From an uncultured Clostridia bacterium (GTDB lineage Bacteria > Bacillota > Clostridia > TANB77 > UBA1234), in NCBI GenBank assembly GCA_934149405.1, contig CAKPEV010000001.1:235050-299049 (forward strand): a stretch of DNA of 64,000 bases, given 5' to 3'. The notes below the pieces were generated by a model that was not told the DNA's origin, made no database searches, and was given only the letters and a program-made list of their open reading frames with translations. Of the stretch, positions 44,322 to 57,200 are shown piece after piece. Every line of letters starts with the position of its first letter. Within the stretch, counting starts at the first letter, position 1. Position numbers and translations under genes: made by a program.

Positions 44322-44450
44322 TGTTCTTCCCTCCTTACAAAATTAGTGTACATTATACCGTACACCTAGGTACTCTGATAAGCTTCTATGCTTACCCGTA
44401 AGTGCTCTATACGATCTTTATCTATATATAAGCACCTTTTTTTCTAAATC

Positions 44451-44867
44451 CTATGATTTCTTTGGTTTTTTAGCTCCATATCTTGAACGAGCTTGCATTC
44501 TGTCTTTTACTCCGGCAGTATCAAGTGTTCCTCTAATGATATGGTATCTAACACCTGGAAGGTCTTTTACTCTTCCACCTCTTATAAGAACTACGCTGTG
44601 TTCTTGTAAGTTATGTCCAACACCTGGGATATAAGCTGTAACCTCTTGAGTGTTTGTTAATCTAACCCTTGCAACCTTTCTTAAAGCTGAGTTTGGCTTT
44701 TTAGGTGTAGTTGTTTTAACTACTGTGCAAACTCCCCTTTTCTGTGGACTTGCAGTGTTAGTTGTTCTCTTTAATTTTGAGTTATATCCTTTTTGTAATG
44801 CTGGAGCTTTAGATTTAGAAGTCTTGTCTTTTCTTCCTTTTCTAACTAATTGGTTAATTGTAGGCAT
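44451..44867 (-). CDS. rpsL: Ribosomal protein S12
   Basis: 138 aa, ATG 44867. It begins MPTINQLVRKGRKDKTSKSK and has the decoding loops KKPNSALRKVARVRL and IRGGRVKDLPGVRYH; the lysines in KPNS and the PGV loop that cause streptomycin resistance when changed are wild type. First gene of the str operon. Confidence 0.98.
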   Translation of the reverse strand: MPTINQLVRKGRKDKTSKSKAPALQKGYNSKLKRTTNTASPQKRGVCTVVKTTTPKKPNSALRKVARVRLTNTQEVTAYIPGVGHNLQEHSVVLIRGGRVKDLPGVRYHIIRGTLDTAGVKDRMQARSRYGAKKPKKS

Positions 44868-45004
44868 TTTGTTTGGTTCACCCCCTGTTTTATTAGAATA
44901 TATATTTCAAAGCATTTTTAAAGGTGCTTTAAAATCAGTTTTGTTTTTGCCTTTTATATGGCAATCTCGCCATTATTTTCTTCTTCTAAATAATAGCAGT
45001 TCAT

Positions 45005-45033
45005 ATTTTACCATTTAATGTTCTTTTTGTCAA
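45005..45033 (-). promoter_or_regulatory. Strong promoter of the str operon
   Basis: Minus-strand TTGACA (45033-45028), 17-base spacer, TAAAAT (45010-45005). Transcription would begin about 130 bases before rpsL. The rest of 44868-45188 holds no gene that I can support. Confidence 0.85.
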
Positions 45034-45188
45034 CCTATTTTTTGTGTTTTATCCCTACGGGTAGCTATAATTATTGCCATTTTTGATTTTGTTTATTTTT
45101 CTATCATTTACAAATCTAAAGCCCAATCATTATCTCCAAATACAGGTAATTTATAAATATACGCCTGAGACTATCCTTAAAACAAAAA

Positions 45189-45233
45189 TGAACCCTCCTT
45201 ATTAAACAAATTTTGTCTAACAATTTGGGTTCA
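45189..45233 (-). terminator. Terminator of the giant surface protein gene
   Basis: TGAACCC (45189-45195) pairs with GGGTTCA (45227-45233), with an inner AAACAAA/TTTGTCT pairing, followed on the minus strand by CATTTTTGTTTT. Confidence 0.8.
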
Positions 45234-45261
45234 CTTCAATTTTTAGGTCGTTCTCTTTATA

Positions 45262-48200
45262 TTATCTTGCTCTTAAAGTCATTCTAAATGTATTCTTTAT
45301 TGCACTTCCTGTCCAGTTTAAGATGCTTCCGTAACTTGTAACTCCTGTTATATTTCCACCTAGGTATGTTGTATATGTACTAGTATCTTTTTGTTTTACA
45401 GTTGCCTTTACTTTTTCTGGATCTCCGTATTGATTCATTTTTAATGTTCCTCCAGAATTTGTTGCTGCACTTAAGTATCCTATTGCTGTCAATTGTTCTT
45501 GTTCGCTTACACGTGCTGCCAAAGATGTTCCAGATATTCCATAGTATGGTTCAATAGAACCATTTATTCCTTTTGTCTTAGATAGCATTTGTCTTACAAG
45601 TGTTTCTGCTTCCTTGACACTAAATGTATCACCATAAATTTCATTGAATTTCTTCAAGCCTTCTGCAACCCTGATGTACATTACTTTTGTATCTATGTCT
45701 TCATTTACTTCAACTTCTGTCTCTAATCCAGCCTTATTTTCGAATATGAATTTAGTACCCTTTTCAAAGCTATTTAACCTTACAGTTACATTCTTCTTAT
45801 AGTTTGTTGTATTGAATGACATTCCGTCACATTCAGTTCCTTTTACTATATTTATCTTGTCTCCGTTTGGTTTTTCTACTCTAACTATTCTCATTAGTTG
45901 GTTTCCTTCAAATTCGATTCTAGCTCTAGAATATTCGGTTGCCCCATATTTCGTGTAAACTACTATAACTCTTGATTCATCTATAGTTGTTATATTTATT
46001 TTTTCTGTTACTGTATTCTCAAGGTCATCAACAACAGTCCATGCATATGTTCCGTTCGATGTCGCGATGTAATCCATTGTGATTGTCAATTCATTGTTTG
46101 TTTTTACTGTTCTGTCTTGCCATTCACTCTTATCGAATTCAGAAGCATTTACTTTTATGCTTTCTATTTCCCTAGTTGATTTTATAATACCTATTATCTT
46201 AACTTTTGTTGCAGATATTTGCTCTGTTTCAAATCTTATAGTTGGTTTTCTATTTATTAACATATTAACATTTACTCTTGCTGTTTCACTTGTTGTTGTA
46301 TTGCCTATAATATCCGAAACAATAACTCTAAAGTAATGTGCTCCCTCTTTTATGGCTTTGTAAATTACTTCAGATAATTCTGCCGAAGTCTCATCAATTT
46401 GGAATGTCTCCCATGTCTTGCCGTCTCTACTAAATTGCCATTCGTAACTCTTGATTCCACTTTCGTCTCTTGCTGTTACTGATAGCTCAGCTTCATCGCC
46501 AAAGATTCTTCCGTAGCTATCTGCAGATGTTTTTATTATTCCAACTTCTGGTCCTTCATTATCTGCTTTTATATTTAAGTTTATAGAAGTTGCTTCATTA
46601 TATCTTAAGGCTCTATCATATACTGATTTTTCGCCGATTTTTAAATATATACTTCCATTTTCAGTTATACCTTCTAATGTCAATGTATATTTATAATCTC
46701 CATACTCTAATCCAGAGTTAGAAGCGTCTGCTGTTAAGACTTTCTTTATGTCTGTAAGTTCTGTTTGAATTCCCCTATACATTACAATTACTTTAATGTC
46801 TTCGATTGTAAATTCATTATCGTTTATTCCCGAAATCAAATCTTCAACTGTCAATTTTACTGTTATCTTTGAATCTTTATTTATTATGCCACTAACACTA
46901 TTAGTTGTTTCTATTTCAGTAGCTCTAATGCTTGGATTTGTCTTATCTAGTTTTAACTTATATTGACCAATTAGCGACATTACTGCACCATTTCCTTTAT
47001 TGTATGCTCTCGCATAAATTGTTGTTTCTCTTGTCTCTCTTGATATTGTGAATGTGCCATTGTATGCAAACCAATCATCTCCGTTAAAGCTATATTCGTA
47101 TGTAACTTCAACTCCTGTGATAACATCCGATTGAATTGTTACTTCTACATCTCCACTTGCCCAAGTACCACTTTCTATGATGTTTCCATCTTGCTTAACT
47201 ATAATGTCTGGTGGCAATAATTCTTTGATTTCCCAAGTTGTTGTTAAATTCAATCCTCCATCAACTGTGTAGTTGTCATTTGATACTGCTATAACTCTTG
47301 CTGTATAAGTTCCTTTTTCTGTTGCCTTATTTCCTTCGTATTCAGTTATTGTTACAACATCTCCAGGCACTACATTTCTTACTGTACCTGTTATGGTCTT
47401 TTCAGTACCATCATAAATAAATGTTGTTACTCCCCATTTTACATCGATAGGACGTGGCTTAACCGTTACGTTTATTGTTGCAGTTATAGAACTATATTGA
47501 CTTGTTTCTTCTGTTGTTAATGTTATCGTAGCAGTTCCAACTTTTCCTGGTGTTATATTTATTGTTGTGTCTGATACATCTGCACTTGCTACATTAGCAT
47601 CAGAAGTTGTCGCTGTTATTCTACCGTTTCCAGTGTGTGTATATGGAATATTTCTTGTGTTATCGCCATAGATAAACTTAATATCTTTTTCACTAACACT
47701 TATTTCTGGTACAGCTCTTGATACTTTAATTACAAATGTCTTTGTTCCTGCCGCATAATTTTCTGATTCTGGCACATTTATTGTTACTATAGATTCACCA
47801 AATCCAACTGGTGTTATCGTTATAGCTCCTTTATTGTTACCATCTTCGTATTTTATTGTTGCTACATTATCGTTGCCATTTAATACGCTTGCAGTAACAT
47901 CTTCGCCATTGTATTTAAATTCAACACTGCCCTCTGTGCCATATACTAAAGATATTTCGTCTTGAACATCTATAATTCTTTCTGCCTTTTTGATTACCCA
48001 ATCGTGAGTAATATTTTCTCCACTTACTACTGTATAATTATGATTATTAGTTCCTGTTGCTTCCGCTGTATAGTTACCAGCTAGTATTGCTTTGTTTCCT
48101 GCGTATGTTAATTCCACAGTATCATTTCCAACAAGATTCTTAACTGTTGCAAATACTTCTTTTTCTCTTCCATCATATACAAATTCATTTGCGTTCCACT

Positions 48201-51200
48201 CCAAAATAACTGGCAATGGTTTTACTGTTACATTTATTGTCTTCGTAGTTTCTGTATATTGTGATGTTGGTGCTGATGTTACACTAACAGTAGCTTTACC
48301 TTCTCCAACTGGTGTTATTATTATTTCATTTCCAGTTACGATTGCTGCTATAACTTCTGAATCTGAAACTGCAACTGTAATTCTTCCGTTACCATTGTAT
48401 GTATATCTTGTTGTAAACGGTGCATCTCCATATGTTAAAGTAATATCAGTATCTTCAATTTCTAATGTTGGTTCAATTGCATTTACTGTAATTTTACATA
48501 TAGCTGTTGCTTCTGCATAATTTTCTGTTTCAGGTACTGTTACAACAACATTGCACTTGCCAGCACCTTCTGGAGTTACGGTAATTCTTCCTCCATTTTG
48601 TCCAGCATCATGCTTGATTGTTGCAACGCTCGTTGCCGTTGATTCAACTGTTGCAGTTGTGTCTTCACCTGTAAACGTGTACTCAATTTCTCCGATTGTT
48701 CCATAATCCAATATTAACTCTTCTGTTATCTGAATTTCACGTGGTGCCTTCTTAATCTCCCAATTGTATCTGATGTTCATTCCATCAACTACTGTATAGT
48801 TTGGATTATCCACTGCTGTTACTTCTGCCGTATATCTTCCAGCTTTTGTTTTTGCATTATCTTTGTACGTTAATGTTACTTCATCATTTGGGACCAAGTT
48901 AGTAACAGTTGCTGTTACTTGTTTTTCTGTTCCATCATATATGAAATCGCCACTGCTCCATTTTAAAATGATTGGTCTTGGTTTTACTGTTACATTTATA
49001 TCTTTGCTTCCTGCTTTATATTGAGGAGTTTCTGATGCTTTTATTGTGATTGTTGTTGTACCAACATTTACTGGTGTTACAACAATTCTATTGTCTATCA
49101 TTTTAACAGTCGCAACATTTTCATTATTTGAAACAACTGTTACAGTTCCATTTCCATCATAGTTATATGTTGTCTCCGAAGAATTATCTCCATATACGAA
49201 TACAAATTCTGAAGGTTCATTTACTGTAATAGTTGGTTCTTTTGGAACAACTGTTAATTTAGCTTTTAGTTCTGTTATTGTTCCATCATAATCTTTTAAT
49301 TTAACTATTACATTCGTTTCGCCTGATGCTTTACCTGTTATTACTCCTGTTGCCTCATCTATGCTTGCTAAATCTGTATTTTCTATTGAATAGCTTATTT
49401 CTTTTGGTTCACCATCATATGTTAATGTTGGTCTTATTGTTCCAAATACTTCAACAACCAAATTATCTTGTAATTGTGCATTGCTTACCTTGTCTACAAT
49501 ATTTGATATTTCTATTGTACTATTTGCTGTTACATCTGAAACATTTCCGGCTCCATCTCTAACAAATACATAGTATGTTCCATTATCAAACACCTCGTAT
49601 TGGAATGTTGTTCCCGTAAAGTTGCTCCATGTTACATTATCCGTTGAAGTTGTTGTTCCAACATAATATTCTGTAACTCCACTTTCACCAACATCAGTGA
49701 TTTCTGATACAGTTATAATTTTAGAGTTTGCCTTTCCTAATGGTGCTTCAACTTTTCCTATAACTGGTTTTGTCTTATCTATTTTTATTGTGTATGGTCC
49801 ACTCTCATTTGTTACAGCTTTACCTTGTACGTTTACGCCAACAAAATATATTACGTGATTAAAGTTTTTGTTAAAGTTAATTGTTGCTGTGTTATTTTCA
49901 AACAATGTGCCATCATAACTTCTTAATGTCTTCTCGCCTTCAATTCTATAATATACTGATGTTACTGTTGTTGCTTCTGCAGGCACCTTTATTGTCGCTA
50001 TTACATCATTATTTGTCCATTCACTATCATATGGTGCATCGTTTTCTTTTAATGTAACATCTATATTTACCGTCTTAACTTCAAATTCAACAGTGTTAGA
50101 TATTGCACTATTATAATTTTCTGTTTCTGCAACTTTTGCAAACATCTTATATTTTCCTGGTGCTATTGACATAGATGATGTTACAGTATTCCAATTTATA
50201 GCCTTTGAAGAATCATCTCCACTATAAATAAAGTATGTTACATCGCCATTTCCAAGATTTCCTGTTATGCTTGGTTCCGATTTTTCTCCACCATATATGT
50301 AGTCATCCATTGTTATCACTGGTGTTATATCTGCTTTTTCAATTTTCCAAATATGAGATACGTTTTCTGCTCCAACTAATGTATAGTTGTCGTTATCCAA
50401 TTTCTTTGCAATTGCTGTGTATGTGCCAGCATTAACCTTTTTGTTCTCTTCATACTCTATAACATTTACTGTATCACCTGCTACTGCATTTGTTACTGAT
50501 GCCTTAACTTCTTTTTCTGAGCCATCATAAGTAAATGTATCTTTATCCCAAACCAACGTAACTACTCTTTGCTTTACTGTTACATTTATTACAACACTTG
50601 ATGCCTCGTATTGATCTGTTTCAGCAGCATTTATTGTTATTGTTGTAGCACCTGCATTTAGTGGCTTAATTGTTATAGTTTTATTTGCATTCACAGTAGC
50701 TGTAACAACATTTTCATTATCTATTGTTACTGTCACTGTACCATTTCCATTGTATACATACGATATATCTTTGCTTGGATCACCATATGTGAATACCATA
50801 TTTTTATCTTGTTCTGAAATGTTTATTTTCTCTGTTGAATTTCTCTTTATTGTAACCAAACATTCTCCAGATGTTGAATTATAATTTTCTGTTTCAGGTA
50901 TTACAATTGTTACTATTGTAGTTCCTTGTGCAACTGGTGTAACTGTTACACTTCCTGAATTGTTGCCATCTTGATTTGTTACTGTCGCAACAGAAGTTTT
51001 TTCTGAAGTTACTTCAGCAATTGTATCCTCACCTGTATATGTGTAATCAATCTTTCCAGTATTACCATATTCTAATACTAAATCATGTATCATTGTTAAT
51101 GTTCTATTAGCCTTATTGATTACCCATGTCTTTGTTATATTTTCGCCATCCACTAATGTATAGTTTTCGTTGTCTAATGTTAACGCTTCTGCTTCATAAT

Positions 51201-54200
51201 TTCCTGCGTTTGTCTTAGCATTGTTATTGTATGAAGTAACATTTACACTATCATTTCCAACTTTATTATCTACAGTTGCAGTTATAGTTTTTACTGTTCC
51301 ATCATAAGTAAATGTATCATTACTCCAAGAAAGTTTTACTGGTCTCTTCTTAACAGTAACTTTTATTGTTGCTTCACCAGCCGCATATTGTTCTGTTTCT
51401 GATGATGTTAATGTTATAGTTGCCTCACCTGCGTTTTGAGGTATTATTGTAATTGTTTTTCCTGTCTCATCTATTGTAACTTTCGCAACATTTTCATTTG
51501 ATGACTTAATAGTCAATTGTCCATTACCTTTATACTCATATGACGTTTGTACTTCGTCATCGCCATATGTCATAGTGATTTCCGGATTGTTTATAACAAG
51601 TCCTGCTTCACTTAATCCAACTGTAACTTCGCACTCTTTTGTTATTGCATTATAGTTTTCTGACTCAGGCACTGTAACAGTTAAAATTGTTACTCCTGCA
51701 GCTAATGGTTCTATTGTGATTTCTCCACTATTTGTTCCATCTAAATAGTTCTTTATTGACATATACACATTCTTATCCAATGTCACTATTGCTGTCACAT
51801 CTTCGCCTGTGTACGTAAAGTTTAACTTGTAATCCGAACCAAAGATTACATTTACCTTGTCTTGCATTACTATTTCTCTATCTGCCTTATTGATTACCCA
51901 ATTATGAGTTGTGTTTGTTGCATTTTCTAATGTATAGTTTTTATTATTTAAGCTCAAAGCTTCTGCAATATAATTTCCAGCGTTTGTTTTCTTATTGTTG
52001 TTATATGCATTTACAGCAACAACATCGTTTCCTACTTTGTTTGTAACTGTTGCTGTTATAGTTTTTTCTGTTCCGTCATACGTGAATGTATCATTGCTCC
52101 ATTCTAGTTCTACTACTCTTGGTTTTACTGTCATTGTAAGCTTTGTTTCTGTTTCTGTAAATTGATCTGTTTCTGATGCTTTTATTGTAATAGTTGTAGT
52201 GCCAACACCTTCTGGTTTCACAATAATTTCATCTCCACTTACTCTAACAGAAATTATATCACCGCTATCTGTTTCTGCTGTAATAGTACCATTTCCATCA
52301 TATTCAAATGGAATTCTTACTGGATCATCTCCATATGTTATCTCTGCTGGATAGTCTGGAACAGTTATTTTTGCATCACTATTTCTCTCTACTATCACTT
52401 TTACATTTTTAGTTGCATATTTGTAATTGTCTGACTCTGGTACTTCTATTACAATATTACATTCGCCTTTTGCTACTGGTGAAACAGTTATTGTTCCATT
52501 TCTAACACCATCAACAAAATTCTTAATCACTGCAATATTAGTTTTATCACTTCTAACGCTAGCCGTTACATCTTCTCCTGTGTATTCGAATGTTATATTT
52601 CCATCTGTACCATAAACTAAAGTTATTTCTTCAGGATTTAATGTTATCACTCTATCAGCTTTATTAATCTTCCAATTGTGGCTTAAGTTTGTTGCATTTT
52701 CTATTGTGTAGTTGTTATTTTTTACACCTGTAATTGTTGCCACATAATTTCCTGCTAAAGTCTCTGTATTACCAGTATAAATCAATCCCACATCATCACC
52801 ATTTACAGCATTATCTACTGTCGCTGTTATTGTTTTTGACGTTCCGTCATAAGTAAATTCATCTTGTCCCCAAGTAACTACAATCATTCTCTTTGTTACT
52901 TGTACCTCCACTTCTCTACTTACAGAAGTGTATTTGCTTGTCTCTGCTGCTGTAACTGTAACTTTTGCTGTTCCAACATTCTTAGGAGTCATCTTTATTT
53001 TCTTAGTAGCCTCATCTACTGAAACTTCTACTACATCACCGTTACTTGATGTAGCTGTTATTGCACCATTTCCAGTGTATGTATAAGAAATGTCTTTTGC
53101 TAGGTCACCATATATAAAATCAACTCTCGATTGAATGTTCATATCTGCTATTGCTCTTTCTACGTTTACAGTTATGCTAATTTCTGTTGTCGTTCCATCG
53201 TAATCTTTGAAAGTAACTTTCATCTTTGTTGTTCCAAAATTTTCACCAGTAACAACACCAGTTGTTTTATTCACTGTTGCGATGTTTGTGTCTTCTATTT
53301 CATATATTATTTCTTTTGCTTCACCAGAATATGAAATATTAGCTTTAGCAGTTTCAAATACTCTTACTGTAATTGAATCATCATGAGTTATATTTGAAAT
53401 TTTATCTACTATTTCTGTAATTTCAATTTGGCTGTTTGCTGTTATATCTGAAATGTTTCCTGCATTATCTATTACATAGAAATAATATCTCTTATTTTCA
53501 GTAGCCTCATATGTGAAGCTGTCTCCAGTGAATTCTGTCCATGTAGCTCCTGCTGTACTTTGCGTATCGCTTACGTAATATCCGTACAATCCGCTTCCGC
53601 CATAGTCAACTATGTTTCTAGCTGTAATTGTCTTAGTATTACCTTTTCCTGATGGAGTAACCACTTCACCAATTACCGGTTTATCTTTATCTATTTTTAT
53701 TTGACAACCAATGCTTTCGCCAGTTATCGCCCTACCATTTACATCTACGCCAACAAAATATACTTTCTTGTTTATATTATCTTCAAAGTCGATTTTTACT
53801 GTGTTTCCGTTTTTAGTCATCTTGTTTGGTATATTGTATGTTGTTTCGCCTTCATATCTGTAGTATACAGCTTCTAAATTCTTAACATCATCAGATACCT
53901 CAATTGTTGCTGTTACTGTGTTGTTTGTCCACTCTCCATCATATGCTTCATTTCCCTCTGTTAATGTTACATCAATACCTGCAACTACTATATTAAACTC
54001 TACAGTATTTGTTGTTGCACCATTATAATTTGAAGATTCTGCGACTTCTGCAACCATATAGTATTTGCCAGCTGGCAAGTATGTTGAACTTGTTACCTCG
54101 TTCCAATTTCTCTTATCAGCTACATCTCCAGAATAGTAATAGTAAGTTACATTTCCATTTCCAAGGTTGCCTTCAACTCTTGGTGTTGGCTTTTCACCTG

Positions 54201-57200
54201 CATAAATATAATCTGTCATTACTAATGTTGGTGTTATATCTGCTTTATCAATTGTCCATTCTTTGCTTATGTTTTGACCATTTGTAACTGTATAATTATC
54301 ATTGCTTACACCTGTTGCTTTTGCCGTATATGTTCCCGCATTAGTCTTTTTGTTGTCTACATATGCATTAATCTCAACAACATCATTTCCAACTTTATTT
54401 GTTATCGTTGCTATTATTTCTTTCTCGTTACCGTCATAAACAAATGTATCATTGCTCCATTCCAAAATTACGGCTCTCTTATTTACTGTAACTGTAATTT
54501 GAACTTCTGAAGCATCATATTGTTCTGTCTTTCCGGCGCTTATTGTTATTACCGCACTACCAGCATTTACTGGTGTTATTGTTATTCTCTTGTCTGTTTC
54601 ATTTATTGTAACTTTCGCAACATCTTCGTTATTAGATGTTCCTGTAACTTTTCCATTTCCGCCATATTTATATCCAATCTCACTTGCATTATCGCCATAT
54701 GTGAATTCAATATTTTCAACGTCTGGAACGATACTTCCTGTTGCTAAAGATACATTTACGTCGCACTTAGCTGTTTTTAATTTATAATTTTCTGATTCTG
54801 GAATTGTTAAAGTTATTGTTGCTGTGCCAGCTGAAACTCCAGTAGCTTCTATCGTTCCTTTATTTTCGCCATCTTGTAAAGTTACATTTAATACGTTTGT
54901 ATTGCTACTTACAACTTCTGCTGTAACATCTTCTCCTGTATAAGTAAATTCTATATTTTCAGGTGTACCAAATATCAAGTTTATATTTGATATTAAATTA
55001 ATTTCTCTTTCTGCTTTTTCAATAACCCAATTATGTGTTTTGTCTGTCATTCCATCTATTGTATAATTTGGATTATCTAGCGAAGTTATTTCTGCAATAT
55101 AGTTTCCAGCATTAGTCTTTTTATTATTTGCATAAGTTATATTTACAGTATCATTTCCTACTATATTATTTATTGTTGCTATTACTTCTTTTTCTGTTCC
55201 GTCATATACAAACGAATCTCCACTCCATGTAACCTTAATTACTCTCTTTGTAACTGTAACATTTATAATGACTTCTTTAGCTAAATATTGTTTTGTCTTT
55301 TCAGATTTTAATACCAATGTTGTTTCGCCATATCCAACAGTGTCTACAGTTATCTTATTGTCCGCCAATGTTGCTTTGGCTACATTTTCATCTTGTGAAG
55401 TTATGCTTAATTTTCCATTTCCATTATACGATGTTATATTGATTACCTTTGAAGTATCACCATAATTGAAGTTCAATGTGTTTCTGTCTATGATTAATGT
55501 TGGTTCTATTGCATTTACTTTTACTGTTATTGTCTTCTCATATTTAGTTCCATCAAAATCTTCAATTGTAACTTTTGCTGTTGTTGTGCCTTCTGCAACA
55601 CCTGTTATAGCACCTGTTGTGGTGTCTATCGTTGCTATCGTGCTATCTAATATTTCAAATATCACACTCTTTGGTGTTCCATCATATTTCAAACTTGGTG
55701 TCTTTGTTTCGAACACATTTAATTCCAAAGTGTCTGAATTGCCATTAAATTCGATATTCGTTACTTTATCTTGAATATCCACAATATTTGTTGAATAAGC
55801 TTCTGAAATATTTCCGGCATTATCTATTACCCATATATGATAAGTATTATTTTCTGTAACTGTAAATTCAAAGCTTGAAGAATTTAAATCTGTCCAAGTT
55901 GCATCAGTTAAATCAGCAACTGTATTTATATAATATCCTTTTAATCCACTTCCACCTTCATCTGTTATGTTTGAAACTGTTATTGTCTTAGAATTTGCTT
56001 TTCCTGTTGGCACAGTCACATTACCAATTATAGGTTTAATCTTATCAATATTTTCTATTTTGTGTTCAACTGGGTCACTATGTCCTACTCCATCTGAATA
56101 TCTAGCGTACAATATTCCATTCGCACTAAATATCACATCAGTTGTCTCTCCTGTCACTGTCGTCCAATTTTCTTTATCTGTTGAATACTGATGAATATAT
56201 GTTGTATCACCACTCCAATTAATTGTTGCTGTTACATCTTGGTTTGTCCATTCTGTTGGAGTATGTGTAATAGTAATTGCTGACGCATCAATCTTTAAGG
56301 TTCTAGTAAATGCGCTCTTTGAAGTAACTGTATTATTCGCAACATCTGTAACAACAGTTCTAACTTCATACTCAGTATCTGAAGATAAATTCTTTATCAC
56401 ATCACTTAAATCCGTTGTTGCGTTCCATGTATTGAAATCACCGTCGCCACTTAATCTGTATTCATATCTTACACTTGCTATTGGCACGGCACAAACTTGG
56501 TTTGTTGTTACACCGATTTCATGAACACCAGGAACCAATGTAGGTGCAGTATCTGTTGTTGTTGCATCATTCATAACAGTAATTCCTGTCTCAATATCTT
56601 TTTCGTCATTTTGATTCAATGCACAATCAGTAATAACTCCAGCTGGAACCGTTATTGTAAGATGACCGTTTCCAGTAACATTAGTAATTGTTAATGTAAA
56701 TCTCTCTCCACTTGCTATATCTTCTTTTGTCAATGTTCTAACAACACCGTCGGCCACATTGCCACCAACCTTAATTACAAAACTATCTTTTGTTAATGTT
56801 GTTGTATTAGAATTATAATTCGTATCAAAAGATTCAAATGTAAATGTTACTTGTTGACTCTCACCTAAGTAATCTAATTCTGGATTCTTAGATTTTAAAT
56901 CTATTGTAGGTTTAACTGTATCAATCATTACATCGCCAAACAATGGATCATACTCTGTTCTACCTATTGTATAAACGTATTCACTCTCATCACCATTTTC
57001 AGCAACCGCTTTTATTCTATATTCAAAAGACATGTTCTTAGTAAGTCCAGTATGCATGTGTGGTGAAGTAGCATTATCACTTAATACAATCCAATTGTTG
57101 TCTTTATTAGAAGCCTCTAACACATATTTTACATTTGTATTTTCTGTATCTTTCCAAGTTATTTTTATTGAATCTGTATAATCTCCACTTGTTGCTGTGA

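Noticed and set aside
44322..44450. Ribosomal-protein autoregulatory structure between rpsL and rpsG.
   Set aside because: Short inverted repeats are present, but I cannot match them to the known S7 binding structure, so I do not report it as a feature.
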